Assembly (NCBI RefSeq): GCF_002269255.1
Contig: NZ_CP022823.1
Span: forward strand, 4,092,001 to 4,156,000
Source of the DNA: Klebsiella quasivariicola
Lineage (GTDB): Bacteria; Pseudomonadota; Gammaproteobacteria; Enterobacterales; Enterobacteriaceae
Reading direction: 5' to 3'
Length of the DNA: 64,000 nt
Of this stretch, positions 26,878 through 35,743 are shown one piece after another. A program made the translations under genes and the position numbers. The notes beneath the pieces were generated by a model, which worked only from the letters and a program-made list of their open reading frames with translations, had not been told where the DNA came from and did not search any database. Position 1 is the first letter of the stretch. The number at the start of each line of letters is the position of its first letter.

Positions 26878-26912
26878 TCTGTTCCTATTAAGAACATTAG
26901 AGGTATAAGGAC

Positions 26913-27446
26913 ATGACTATGCGCAAATTATTTTTACCGTTGATATTTGTTTTATCTGGGTGTGGAGATAATACCGATCCTGCTGATACGTCCACCACAG
27001 CTAAGGAGCACGCGGTTTTTAGCGTTGAAACAGATAATCCGGTTGTAAATCGCGAATTACCGTTTATTCGCCAACAACTCCCCGGCCTGGATAAGTACGC
27101 GGACAGTTTTGAAAAAGTCGAAGTATCCGAGGATAGCGAACGCCCGGTGACAACGGTGCAGTTTCATATTAAAGACGAAAATAATATTCCAAGTGACTAC
27201 ATAGCCTCTGGTCATAATTGTTATTTGTTCATATCAAATAATGCCCACGAAGTGAAAATATCTAAATCAGCATGTCAGGCTGTTTTTTTCGATAAAACGG
27301 ATGTTCCTGGTGGAGACCTGACCGTGAAACTTGATAAGGAAAAAGTTCCTATGACAGATGATGGTAAGACCCCGCGAGCAGGTTGTTTGAAAGCTTATTC
27401 ACCAGAGCCAGATAATGATTATTGGACTTGTCCAAGGCAGGATTAA
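26913..27446 (+). CDS. Putative phage-encoded lipoprotein (cargo gene)
   Basis: 177 residues with a lipoprotein signal: short basic start, hydrophobic stretch, and lipobox LSGC (cysteine 17 counting from the first ATG). The rest is hydrophilic with five further cysteines or so and no recognised domain. It lies just after the repressor in AT-rich DNA and is followed by a bidirectional hairpin, so it is probably expressed in the lysogen. A surface role such as superinfection exclusion is possible but unproven. Confidence 0.65.
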   Translation: MTMRKLFLPLIFVLSGCGDNTDPADTSTTAKEHAVFSVETDNPVVNRELPFIRQQLPGLDKYADSFEKVEVSEDSERPVTTVQFHIKDENNIPSDYIASGHNCYLFISNNAHEVKISKSACQAVFFDKTDVPGGDLTVKLDKEKVPMTDDGKTPRAGCLKAYSPEPDNDYWTCPRQD

Positions 27447-27453
27447 ATGTTTA

Positions 27454-27476
27454 GGTGGTGCTGCAGATGCACCACC
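27454..27476. terminator. Bidirectional terminator-like hairpin between the lipoprotein and methylase genes
   Basis: GGTGGTGC (27454-27461) pairs with GCACCACC (27469-27476) between two convergent genes, with ACCTTT downstream on the plus strand. Confidence 0.6.
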
Positions 27477-27493
27477 ACCTTTAACTACCTCTT

Positions 27494-28264
27494 TCAAAAA
27501 TTACAAATTACCAGCTCTTTCTTCGGGCTGGGTTTGCCTGTTACCTTAAGGTTGTAGCTGATATCAACCGACTGCATGTTCAGACCGTTGAATACCTGCC
27601 GCATTTCCGGGATATCGTTCACTGATATAATCATCTTCCCTTTGATCCTTCGCGCTAAATCTGCCATGTGATCATAGTTTTCCAGCCCGAACTCCACACC
27701 ATAGCCTTCCGTTCCCCAGTACGGTGGGTCACAGTAGAACAGCGTATGCGGGCGATCATATCGCTCTATGCACTGGTGCCAGTCCAGATGCTCTATCAGC
27801 GTTCTCGACAGGCGCAGGTGTGCCATCGACAGTTCTTCCTCAATACGCAGCAAATTGAAGCGCGGCGCACTGGTTGTAGAGGTACCGAATGTGTGATCGG
27901 CGACCTTGCCGCCAAATGCCTGTTTCTGCAGGTAGTAGAACCGGGCCGCCCGCTGAATGTCGGTGAGCGTTTCTTCCGGCGTATCCTGCAACCATTTGTA
28001 AATCTGACGGCTGACCAGCGCCCATTTGAACTGGCGAATAAATTCTTCCAGATGATGCTTGACCACCCGATAGAGGTTCACCAGTTCCCCGTTGATATCG
28101 TTAATGACTTCGGTCTTGCTGGGAGTCTTTAGGAAATAGAGCGCAGCTGCCCCGCAGAACGGCTCCACATAGCAGGTATGGGCCGGAAACAATGGTAAAA
28201 TATGCTTCGCCAGACGACGTTTACCGCCAATCCATGGGACGATGGGTAAAGATTGTTCTTTCAT
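27494..28264 (-). CDS. DNA adenine methylase (Dam / D12 class)
   Basis: 256 residues from ATG 28264 (AAGG nine nt upstream). WIGGKRRLAKHI near residue 11 and EPFCGAA near 34 form the AdoMet-binding motif; DPPYWG at 179-184 is the catalytic DPPY. D12-class enzymes usually methylate adenine in GATC-like sites. Phage copies can shield phage DNA from restriction or change host expression. It faces left in a rightward region, an accessory position. Confidence 0.88.
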   Translation of the reverse strand: MKEQSLPIVPWIGGKRRLAKHILPLFPAHTCYVEPFCGAAALYFLKTPSKTEVINDINGELVNLYRVVKHHLEEFIRQFKWALVSRQIYKWLQDTPEETLTDIQRAARFYYLQKQAFGGKVADHTFGTSTTSAPRFNLLRIEEELSMAHLRLSRTLIEHLDWHQCIERYDRPHTLFYCDPPYWGTEGYGVEFGLENYDHMADLARRIKGKMIISVNDIPEMRQVFNGLNMQSVDISYNLKVTGKPSPKKELVICNF

Positions 28265-28367
28265 TATCCGTAAGCCTTTTGCAATCAATGAAAATATGGC
28301 AGGCTAGTCTGGTCTCGCGAGACTGACTGAACCCTGGTCGGCTCACAGTGCATACCTGTGGGTTGAT

Positions 28368-28399
28368 GACCAGCCTGGTGTTACCGCACCGGGCTGGTC
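28368..28399 (+). terminator. Long hairpin upstream of the late genes, orphan terminator-like structure
   Basis: GACCAGCCTGGTG (28368-28380) and CACCGGGCTGGTC (28387-28399) form 13 pairs including one G-T wobble, with a six-nt loop, followed by GTTCTTTC. On the plus strand no gene ends just before it. It may end a short RNA or lie in the methylase leader. The flanking 28265-28511 holds no gene that I can support; an AT-rich TTTAAAAT near 28454 may belong to the late promoter. Confidence 0.5.
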
Positions 28400-28511
28400 G
28401 TTCTTTCAAAGCCATCATGCGGTTCACGTCTGCATCCTCACTATTAACGCTGTTTAAAATCCCTTTCCCCGACCATTTGTGATGCTGTCTCCACTACACA
28501 AGGAGACGCTC

Positions 28512-28862
28512 ATGAAAAACCTGAAAAAATTCATTCCCCCTGTTAAAAAGCCACGTCTCAGCGGCTGGCTGCTGACCGCTGTGCTGCTGCTCGGCACCAT
28601 CGGTCTGGTATCGCCCCAGCAGCTGCCGGTGGTTGTCTACAAGCTATCACTCATCACGCTGGCGGCAGTATTGGGCTACTGGCTTGACCGTTCGCTTTTC
28701 CCCAAAGCCCGTCCCGGTCAGTACCTGAAGCATGATGACAGGCTGATGGCTGATGGTCGCTTCCCTGTCCAGACTGGCCTTCACCTGGTCTTTTCTGCTG
28801 CGCTAATCCGCCGTGCGCTGATTGTTGCTGCAGTCTGTCTGGCCGTAGCGATGGGGCTTTAA
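28512..28862 (+). CDS. Putative phage holin
   Basis: 116 residues, ATG 28512 with AGGAG nine nt upstream. Hydrophobic segments around residues 17-36 and 42-58 and at the extreme C-terminus (RRALIVAAVCLAVAMGL) make it a membrane protein, and it is the first rightward gene just before the endolysin, the holin position. Its stop overlaps the endolysin ATG. Confidence 0.7.
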   Translation: MKNLKKFIPPVKKPRLSGWLLTAVLLLGTIGLVSPQQLPVVVYKLSLITLAAVLGYWLDRSLFPKARPGQYLKHDDRLMADGRFPVQTGLHLVFSAALIRRALIVAAVCLAVAMGL

Positions 28863-29599
28863 TGATGACCCTCTATATGTACTGGCCTCAGGTTGTCTGG
28901 GCCGTGCTGGTACTGCTGGGGCTGGGCATCGAACTGGCCCGCCACGGGCAGGCCCGAACGGGTAAGCACAGTTTCTGGTGGCAGCTCTTTGGTTCAGTAA
29001 CGGTAGCCTGGCTGCTCTGGTGTGGCGGCTTCTTCAGTCAGGCCCGCGCTGCCCAGCCACCGCAGACCGCGCTGCAGTATCGCGACGATGTGATCCGTAA
29101 TGCCCGGCTTGAATGGGGAATGTCTGCGCCGGTGGCCGACTTCGCCGCGCAGCTGCATCAGGAAAGCGGCTGGCGACCTGATGCGGTCTCGCCGGTTGGC
29201 GCTCAGGGACTGGCGCAGTTTATGCCCACCACCGCTGACTGGATAAGTCAGCTGATGCCGGGGCTTAACAGCCGTGAACCGTTTAATCCGTCTTGGGCCA
29301 TCCGGGCGCTGGTCAGCTATGACCGCTGGCTGTGGCAACGCGTCAGCGCCGTCAATGACTGCGAGCGTATGGCCATGACGCTGTCAGGCTATAACGGTGG
29401 TCTGGGCTGGGTACAGCGGGACAAACGGCTGGCCTCGCAGCAGGGGCTGGACAGCACCCGCTGGTTTGGTCATGTCGCCACGGTGAATGCCGGACGCAGC
29501 ACTGCCAACTGGCGGGAGAACCGTCATTATCCGCAGCGCATCCTGCACGAACTGGCCCCGCGTTATCTCACCTGGGGAGGCGGCAGCTGTGTGGACTAA
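28862..29599 (+). CDS. Membrane-anchored phage lytic transglycosylase (endolysin)
   Basis: 245 residues. Two hydrophobic segments (about 9-26 and 42-60) precede a soluble-lytic-transglycosylase domain with catalytic-type glutamate in HQESGWRPDAVSPVGAQGL (E101) and the LAQFMP and SGYNGG motifs. It cleaves peptidoglycan during lysis. The N-terminal membrane part is unusual for a simple endolysin and suggests membrane tethering or a signal-arrest-type release. Overlaps the holin stop and the Rz start. Confidence 0.85.
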   Translation: MMTLYMYWPQVVWAVLVLLGLGIELARHGQARTGKHSFWWQLFGSVTVAWLLWCGGFFSQARAAQPPQTALQYRDDVIRNARLEWGMSAPVADFAAQLHQESGWRPDAVSPVGAQGLAQFMPTTADWISQLMPGLNSREPFNPSWAIRALVSYDRWLWQRVSAVNDCERMAMTLSGYNGGLGWVQRDKRLASQQGLDSTRWFGHVATVNAGRSTANWRENRHYPQRILHELAPRYLTWGGGSCVD

Positions 29600-30242
29600 C
29601 CTGCTAAAAAATCTGCCGTGGCGCAGTCTGCTGCTGGCGGTGGTCATAAATGCTTTTCTGATTGGGCTTTATTACCTGGGCTACAAAAGCGGGCATGAAA
29701 ACGCCACGCGCGACGGCGATAAGGCGGTCAGTGAGTTGCAGTCAGCATTCGACACGTACAAAACGGAGCAGGCAACGCTTGAGAACGCTGCGTTGCGGGC
29801 TTGGGCGAAACGGTATCAGGAACAGGTAGCCGCCGGGCAGCAGGCTGAAGCCAGTTACCTTGAGCAGATTGCTCAACTGGAGAGCCAGAACAAACAACTA
29901 CAGGGGCAAATTAACGATGTCACACAGCGCTGGATTGATGAAAAAGGTAAGAGCCATCCCATTGAGTGCGTGTTTACTCGCGGTTTCGTGCGCCAGTACA
30001 ACGCCGCGCTCGGATATGACAACGCATCCGTCGACACCGGTCATTCAGACGCAACTGCCGCCGCTGGCACCGGCACTGGCGCAGCGTCCGGGCAACCTGA
30101 AGCCGCTGACGCCTGGCTACGCAACTCAGGCGTCTCCCAGCGTGATGTCCTCGCCAACATCATCGACAACGCGAAGCAGTGCCGCATCTGGCGCAGCCAG
30201 ATAAACGGGCTGCTGGACGAACGGGAAGGATTACAGAAATGA
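29589..30242 (+). CDS. Rz-like inner-membrane spanin
   Basis: 217 residues from a GTG at 29589 that overlaps the end of the endolysin gene. One N-terminal membrane segment (LLLAVVINAFLIGLYYLGYKSG) is followed by a long coiled coil (AVSELQSAFDTYKTEQATLE ... EQIAQLESQNKQLQGQI), as in Rz/LysB. It helps disrupt the outer membrane with its Rz1 partner, which is nested in another frame. The start choice is by context. Confidence 0.8.
   Translation: MWTNLLKNLPWRSLLLAVVINAFLIGLYYLGYKSGHENATRDGDKAVSELQSAFDTYKTEQATLENAALRAWAKRYQEQVAAGQQAEASYLEQIAQLESQNKQLQGQINDVTQRWIDEKGKSHPIECVFTRGFVRQYNAALGYDNASVDTGHSDATAAAGTGTGAASGQPEAADAWLRNSGVSQRDVLANIIDNAKQCRIWRSQINGLLDEREGLQK
29938..30204 (+). CDS. Rz1-like outer-membrane lipoprotein spanin, nested within Rz
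   Basis: 88 residues in a different frame of the Rz gene. Starts MKKVRAIPLSACLLAVSCAS, with lipobox LAVSC, then a proline-rich stretch (TQLPPLAPAL). This is the pattern of lambda Rz1 and P2 LysC. It would link to Rz in the periplasm to fuse the membranes at lysis. Confidence 0.78.
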   Translation: MKKVRAIPLSACLLAVSCASTTPRSDMTTHPSTPVIQTQLPPLAPALAQRPGNLKPLTPGYATQASPSVMSSPTSSTTRSSAASGAAR

Positions 30243-30571
30243 CGTTGCAGGTTGAATTCTGGACGGTGGTGGGCTTTCTCATCACCTTCATGAGCTTTGT
30301 CGGCGGTATGGCCAAGTGGCTGTTCAGTAAAGCGGAGGAGCGCCAGGCGGCGCGGTTCGCCTCTCTTGAGCAGTCGCTGCAACAGTCCGCTTCCAACTGG
30401 GGCGAGCTGGAAAAAGAATTTATGCGGTTTAAGGCGGATTTACCGCTGAACTACGTCCGCCGCGAGGATTACATCCGTGGGCAGACGGTCATCGAGGCCA
30501 AGCTGGACGCACTCTACAACAAACTGGAAGTGGTACAGCAGTATCGTCATACAGGAGGTCACCATGGTTGA
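30239..30571 (+). CDS. Small phage membrane protein with coiled coil
   Basis: 110 residues from ATG 30239, overlapping the Rz stop (ATGA). One membrane segment (FWTVVGFLITFMSFVGGMAKWLF) then a helical, charged remainder. Comparable proteins occur between spanins and terminase in Mu-like phages; function unknown. Confidence 0.7.
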   Translation: MTLQVEFWTVVGFLITFMSFVGGMAKWLFSKAEERQAARFASLEQSLQQSASNWGELEKEFMRFKADLPLNYVRREDYIRGQTVIEAKLDALYNKLEVVQQYRHTGGHHG

Positions 30572-30875
30572 TATCGCCCGCGTGCGCCGGGAATCCCTGC
30601 GCTGGAGTCTGCTGGTTGCTCTGAACAAAACCCGCCCGTACACCGCCAGCGAGACGCTGCTGCTGGACGTGTCCCGCGCCATCTACCCGGACACCACTCC
30701 GCTGGAGCTGCGCCGTGAGCTGGATTATCTGTCCGACCGCAAGATGGTTGATCTGGAGAAAAAACCCTCCGGCGACTGGTTTGCCGACCTGACCCGCCTC
30801 GGCGTTGACCTGGTGGAATATACCGTGGAATGCGGCCCCGGTATCGCCCGCCCGGAAAAGTACTGGAGTGAATGA
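30564..30875 (+). CDS. Phage protein upstream of terminase (103 residues)
   Basis: Starts at ATG 30564 behind AGGAGG. The fold is probably a winged helix (LRWSLLVALNKTRPYTASETLLLDVSRAIYP, then ELRRELDYLSDRKMVDL). Mu-like phages often encode a protein of this size here (Mu gp26-type). It may bind DNA. Overlaps the next gene by four nt. Confidence 0.72.
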   Translation: MVDIARVRRESLRWSLLVALNKTRPYTASETLLLDVSRAIYPDTTPLELRRELDYLSDRKMVDLEKKPSGDWFADLTRLGVDLVEYTVECGPGIARPEKYWSE

Positions 30876-31420
30876 TGGCCAGACGCAGCACGATAGAAAA
30901 GCTGCCGGAAGACGTGCGTCGCTGGCTTGAGCGGGCGCTGACTGAATCCGGCTTCAGCGGGTATAACGAGCTGGAGTCCCTGCTGCGTGAGCAGGGTTAT
31001 GTCATCAGCAAATCGGCTATCCATCGCTATGGCCAGAAGATTGAGCGCCGCTATGGCGCTATCCGTGCAGCCACTGAAGCGGCCCGGATGCTGACCGAAG
31101 GTGCGGCTGACGATCAGGATGCACGTTCGGAGGCGGTGATCGCCCTGATTCAGACCGAGCTGTTCGAGAGCATCGTCCAGCTGCAGGAAGCGGAAGAAGG
31201 CGAAGTCGACCCCAAAGAGCGCGTGGCGCTGTTGTCGAAGGTGGCAAAGAACGTGGCCACGCTGTCCCGCGCTTCCGTCAACCTCAAGAAGTTCCAGTCT
31301 GAAGTCCGGGCCAGAGCGCAGCAGGCGGCCAGCAACGCCGAGAAAATTGCCCGTAAGGGTGGACTGTCAACCGATGCGGTACAGGCGCTGCGTCGTGAAA
31401 TTCTGGGGATTGCCTCATGA
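30872..31420 (+). CDS. Terminase small subunit-like protein (DUF3486, Mu gp27)
   Basis: 182 residues. RSTIEKLPEDVRRWLERAL and GYVISKSAIHRYGQKIERRYG are typical of DUF3486, the Mu gp27 family, which precedes the large terminase and recognises DNA for packaging. Overlaps the terminase large subunit by four nt. Confidence 0.85.
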   Translation: MMARRSTIEKLPEDVRRWLERALTESGFSGYNELESLLREQGYVISKSAIHRYGQKIERRYGAIRAATEAARMLTEGAADDQDARSEAVIALIQTELFESIVQLQEAEEGEVDPKERVALLSKVAKNVATLSRASVNLKKFQSEVRARAQQAASNAEKIARKGGLSTDAVQALRREILGIAS

Positions 31421-32940
31421 GCCAGCTTGCTCCTGTTTTGCCTGACACCTCGGCGCTGGATATCCCCGCCGTTCTGATGCCCTACCAGCAGCGCTGGGTG
31501 GCTGACACGTCTCCGCTCAAGGTGATTGAGAAGAGCCGCCGAACCGGTATCACCTGGGCTGAGGCGTCCGATGACGTGCTGACCGCAGCCTCTTCAGCCC
31601 CTGCGGGTGGGATGAACGTGTATTACATCGCCTATAACCAGGACATGACCGTCGAATATATCCAGGCGTGTGCGATGTGGGCGCGGGCATTCAACTATGC
31701 CGCCAGTGAAATCGAAGAGGGTTTCTGGGAAGAGGACGAAGACGACAAGCATATCAAGACCTACACCATCAAATTCCCTGACTCCGGCTTCCGCGTTGTC
31801 GCGCTCTCCAGCCGTCCGTCTAACCTGCGTGGCCGTCAGGGCATCATCGTTATCGACGAAGCGGCGTTCCATGAGCAACTGGACGAACTGCTGAAGGCGG
31901 CGCTGGCGATGCTTATCTGGGGCGGTAAAGTGCGCGTTATCTCCACCCATGACGGTGACGATAACCCGTTCAATACGCTTATCGGTGATATCCGGGCCGG
32001 GCGTCAGGGGGGCAGCGTACATCGCATTACTTTTCAGGAGGCTGTGTCCCAAGGGCTGTTCCACCGCGTCTGCCTGCGTACCGGGAAAGAATGGTCGGAA
32101 GCATCCGAGCAGGCGTGGATGGCATCGGTGTACAAATTCTACGGTGCCGGTGCATCGGAGGAGCTTGACTGTGTTCCGGCCAACGGTGGCGGAGCCTGGC
32201 TGTCCCGCGCCCTGATTGAGTCCCGTATGTCGGCTGGCACGCCGGTGTTGCGTCTGACCTGCCCGGAGGGTTACGAGCTGAAGCCCGATGATGTCCGCTG
32301 GAGCGAGACGCAGGAGTGGCTTGATACACATCTGAAACCGTTGCTGGAGGCGCTCCCCGCTGACGCACGTTCTTTCCTGGGTCGCGACTTTGGCCGCAGC
32401 GGTGACCTGTCGGTGGACTATCCCCTGCTGCAGGAGAAGAACCTGGTTCGCCGCGTGCCGTTCGTGCTGGAGCTGCGCAACGTGCCGTTCAAACAGCAGG
32501 AGCAAATCGCCTGGTACCTGATGGATGGCCTGCCAAACCTGATGGGCGCGGCGCTTGATGCCCGTGGTAACGGCTCTTACCTCGCCGAATACGCCATGCA
32601 GCGCTACGGCTCCAGCCGGGTTAAGCAGGTGATGCCAACTGAAAACTGGTATCGCGAGCATATGCCGCCGGTCAAGGCTGCGCTGGAAGATGGCAACCTG
32701 GTGGATTTACCGAAGGATGAAGATACGCTGGATGACCTGCGGGCCGTTCAGGTGGTAAACGGCGTTCCCCGCGTGCCGGAACAGCGCTCAAAAGCGAAGT
32801 CTGACAGTGGCAAGCGTCACGGGGATTCAGCCATCGCACTGGCGCTGGCGTACTTCGCCAGTCGTGAAATTAACAAAGGGCCGGTGAAGGCAAGCTCACG
32901 CCGTCGTCGTCAGGCGGCCCGTATGCTGGAGGATTACTGA
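31417..32940 (+). CDS. Terminase large subunit (Mu gp28-like)
   Basis: 507 residues. The ATPase half has a Walker A-type EKSRRTGITWAEA (38-50) and Walker B GIIVIDEAAFHE near 140; the nuclease half begins around FLGRDFGRSGDLS with an acidic metal-binding pattern. It drives headful packaging of replicated, host-integrated DNA in Mu-like phages. Ends where the portal gene begins (TGATG). Confidence 0.92.
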   Translation: MSQLAPVLPDTSALDIPAVLMPYQQRWVADTSPLKVIEKSRRTGITWAEASDDVLTAASSAPAGGMNVYYIAYNQDMTVEYIQACAMWARAFNYAASEIEEGFWEEDEDDKHIKTYTIKFPDSGFRVVALSSRPSNLRGRQGIIVIDEAAFHEQLDELLKAALAMLIWGGKVRVISTHDGDDNPFNTLIGDIRAGRQGGSVHRITFQEAVSQGLFHRVCLRTGKEWSEASEQAWMASVYKFYGAGASEELDCVPANGGGAWLSRALIESRMSAGTPVLRLTCPEGYELKPDDVRWSETQEWLDTHLKPLLEALPADARSFLGRDFGRSGDLSVDYPLLQEKNLVRRVPFVLELRNVPFKQQEQIAWYLMDGLPNLMGAALDARGNGSYLAEYAMQRYGSSRVKQVMPTENWYREHMPPVKAALEDGNLVDLPKDEDTLDDLRAVQVVNGVPRVPEQRSKAKSDSGKRHGDSAIALALAYFASREINKGPVKASSRRRRQAARMLEDY

Positions 32941-34436
32941 TGGCCCGTGGACTCTGGGTTTCACCCAGTGAGTTCGTCAAATTTGCCGAACCTAATAAAA
33001 CACTGACGGAGCAGATCGCCTCGCGCAGCCGTTCCATCGACTTCTTCGGGCTGGGGATGTACCTGCCTAACCCTGACCCCATTCTGAAATCTCAGGGCCG
33101 GGATATCCGCATCTATCGCGAGCTGCGTACCGACCCGCTGGTCGGTGGCTGCATCCGCAGGCGTAAGGCGGCGGTCAAATCGCTGGAGCGCGGTCTTGAA
33201 CGTGGTCATGCCCCGGCGCGGGTATTCAGCTTCATCCGGGATATGCTCGACGATCTGGATCTGTCCCGCATCATCGGCGAGATGACCGACGCCGTTCTCT
33301 ACGGGTATCAGCCCTGTGAGATCATGTGGGGACGCTCTGTTAAATCCTGGGCCATTGCCGATATCGTAGGTAAACCCCCTGAGTGGTTCCAGTTCGACAA
33401 CGACAACCTGCTGCGCTTTCGCGCCAAGGACGCCGGGCTGGAAGGCGAGCCGGTACCGCTGAACAAGTTTGTGGTACCGCGTCAGGACGCGACCTACGAT
33501 AACCCGTATGGCTTCCCTGACCTGTCGATGTGCTTCTGGCCCGTGACCTTCAAAAAAGGCGGCATGAAGTTCTGGGTGCGCTTTGCCGAGAAATATGGCT
33601 CACCGTGGGTTATCGGCAAGCATCCGCGCGGTACCGCTCAGGGTGAGATTGACCTGCTGCTGGATTCCATGGAGGCAATGGTGGAAGACGCGGTGGCCGC
33701 TATCCCCGACGATTCCTCCATTGAAATTAAGGAGGCCGCAGGCAAGGCCGACAGCAGCGATATTTATCAGAACCTGATAACGCTTGCCCGCAGTGAAATC
33801 TCCATCGCCCTGCTGGGGCAGAACCAGACCACCGAGGCCAACAGTAACCGCGCCTCCGCGCAGGCCGGACTGGAGGTTACTGATGATATCCGTGACGCTG
33901 ACGCTGATATCGTGGAAAGCGCGGTGAATCAGGCCATCAGGATGGCGGTATCAATGAACTTTGGCGACGTGGCCAGCCCCGTCTGGAAGATGTGGGAACA
34001 GGGAACGGTCGACGATACCCAGGCAACCCGCGACGAGAAACTCAGCCGCGCCGGTGTGGTCTTCACCCCGCAATACTTCAAGCGTGAGTACCAGCTGCAG
34101 GACGGTGATATTGACGAGACACCACCGTCAGAACGCCAGAAGAACATGCTGCCGCTGTCATTTGCCGAAGCTATTGATGCCGATATTCAGGCACAGCAGG
34201 CCCTGGACGACGCGCTGGATATTCTGATGAACGGAGGCGCGTTAAATGGCACGCTGGAACCCGTACTGGCTCCTTTGTTTAAGCGGGTTGAAGATGGCGT
34301 CAATCCGTCTGAGCTGCTGGGCGAACTGGCCGAGCTGTACCCGCAGATGAACGCTGAAGACCTGCAGGAACGGCTGGCACGGATTATGTTTGTTGCAACT
34401 GTCTGGGGGCGTCTGCATGAGCGTGACAACGGCTGA
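32940..34436 (+). CDS. Portal protein (DUF935, Mu gp29)
   Basis: 498 residues beginning MARGLWVSPSEFVKFAEP. The DUF935 pattern (RTDPLVGGCIRRRKAAVKSLE, CEIMWGRS, KYGSPWVIGKHPRG, ISIALLGQNQTTEANSNRASAQAG) identifies the Mu portal, the 12-mer ring through which DNA enters the head. Confidence 0.92.
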   Translation: MARGLWVSPSEFVKFAEPNKTLTEQIASRSRSIDFFGLGMYLPNPDPILKSQGRDIRIYRELRTDPLVGGCIRRRKAAVKSLERGLERGHAPARVFSFIRDMLDDLDLSRIIGEMTDAVLYGYQPCEIMWGRSVKSWAIADIVGKPPEWFQFDNDNLLRFRAKDAGLEGEPVPLNKFVVPRQDATYDNPYGFPDLSMCFWPVTFKKGGMKFWVRFAEKYGSPWVIGKHPRGTAQGEIDLLLDSMEAMVEDAVAAIPDDSSIEIKEAAGKADSSDIYQNLITLARSEISIALLGQNQTTEANSNRASAQAGLEVTDDIRDADADIVESAVNQAIRMAVSMNFGDVASPVWKMWEQGTVDDTQATRDEKLSRAGVVFTPQYFKREYQLQDGDIDETPPSERQKNMLPLSFAEAIDADIQAQQALDDALDILMNGGALNGTLEPVLAPLFKRVEDGVNPSELLGELAELYPQMNAEDLQERLARIMFVATVWGRLHERDNG

Positions 34437-35238
34437 ACTGGCGTACTGCATGACGTTGCCCCCCAAACGGGCTATCAGTTACCTGAAGTCCAAAGGGTAT
34501 AGCTTCACGTGGGACTGGGAGGAGATGTGGCAGGATGCCCATGCCCGCGCCTTTACCGTCGCCAAAGTGACCCGCCTTGATATCCTGGAAGATATTCGCG
34601 GGGCACTGCAGCAGGCTGTCGATGAAGGAAAAACAGGCCGCTGGTTCCGGCAGGAGCTGGAGCCGGAGCTGCAGCGCAAGGGATGGTGGGGGTCACGTGA
34701 CACCACCGACCCGGTAACGGGCGAGCCGGTCACCATCCAGCAGGGCAGCCCATGGCGTCTCGACACCATCTTTCGCACAAATATGTCCGTACTCTACAGC
34801 GCCGGTCGCTGGGCTGAGCAGATGGAGAACGTCGACGACAGGCCGTACTGGATGTATACCGGCATCAACGACAGCCATACCCGCAAGAGCCATCTGGCGC
34901 TGCATGGTCTGGTGCTGCGCTATGATGACCCGTTCTGGCAGGCGTTCTATCCGCCGAACGGCTGGCGCTGCCGTTGTGGCGTGATTGCCCTGAGCGCGGC
35001 GGATGTGCGTGCCCGTGGCCTGAAGGTGTCAGGTTCTGGCGCAGCTCTGGGATGGGAGCTGAAGCTGGTCTCAGAGAAAACCGGCGAGATGCAGAACGTC
35101 GCCACCTTCAATACCGGCACCACGAAGGTGGCTACCGACGTCGGCTGGTCTTATGCGCCGGGGGCAGCATACCGTCCCGACCTTGCCCGCTATCAGGGGA
35201 CGCTTCAACCGCTGGCACAGCAGGAACTGAGAGGATAA
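34417..35238 (+). CDS. Head morphogenesis protein (Mu gpF / SPP1 gp7 family)
   Basis: 273 residues from ATG 34417, overlapping the portal gene by 20 nt. The C-terminal region DDRPYWMYTGINDSHTRKSHLALHG and FYPPNGWRCRCGVIAL carries the conserved CRC-type metal-binding signature of the family. Acts in head assembly or DNA ejection. Confidence 0.88.
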   Translation: MSVTTAELAYCMTLPPKRAISYLKSKGYSFTWDWEEMWQDAHARAFTVAKVTRLDILEDIRGALQQAVDEGKTGRWFRQELEPELQRKGWWGSRDTTDPVTGEPVTIQQGSPWRLDTIFRTNMSVLYSAGRWAEQMENVDDRPYWMYTGINDSHTRKSHLALHGLVLRYDDPFWQAFYPPNGWRCRCGVIALSAADVRARGLKVSGSGAALGWELKLVSEKTGEMQNVATFNTGTTKVATDVGWSYAPGAAYRPDLARYQGTLQPLAQQELRG

Positions 35239-35240
35239 CG

Positions 35241-35699
35241 ATGGCTTCCGATAACCTGGTCAATGTCACCATTAACGATGAATCCCTGCGCCGGAGCCTC
35301 CGTGCGCTGGATCTTGCTGCCACAGACCTGGAACCCGCGATGCGCAAAATCGCCGGAACCCTGCTGGCGGAAACGCAGTTTAACTTTCTCGATGAGGGGC
35401 GTCCGGGGTGGACTCCCTCGCTGGCAGCGCAGGAGCGCGACGGGCAAACGCTGCAGGATACCGGGCGTCTGATGGGGTCGGTATCAACCGACCATGACGA
35501 CCGGCAGGCAGCGGTTGGCACTAATGTCGTTTATGGGCCGATTCACCAGTTTGGGGGTAAAACGGGGCGTAATGAGTCCGTTGAACTTCCTGCCCGTCCG
35601 TTCCTGCCGCTGACGGGGGACGGTGAGCTGCAGCCTGAAGTGGTTGTCCCTATCCTCGATACGATTGTCCGCCATCTTGAAGCAGCGGCCCGTCGCTGA
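35241..35699 (+). CDS. Virion morphogenesis protein (Mu gpG family)
   Basis: 152 residues from ATG 35241, two nt after the gpF stop with GAGAGGA before it. The pattern LRALDLAATDLEPAMRKIAGTLL and PARPFLPL is the phage virion morphogenesis family (Mu gp31, also P2 gpS), used in head or tail completion. Confidence 0.82.
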   Translation: MASDNLVNVTINDESLRRSLRALDLAATDLEPAMRKIAGTLLAETQFNFLDEGRPGWTPSLAAQERDGQTLQDTGRLMGSVSTDHDDRQAAVGTNVVYGPIHQFGGKTGRNESVELPARPFLPLTGDGELQPEVVVPILDTIVRHLEAAARR

Positions 35700-35743
35700 G
35701 TTTTGTCTCTGCAGGCGGGTGATTTATCATTGCCAGCCGCTGA

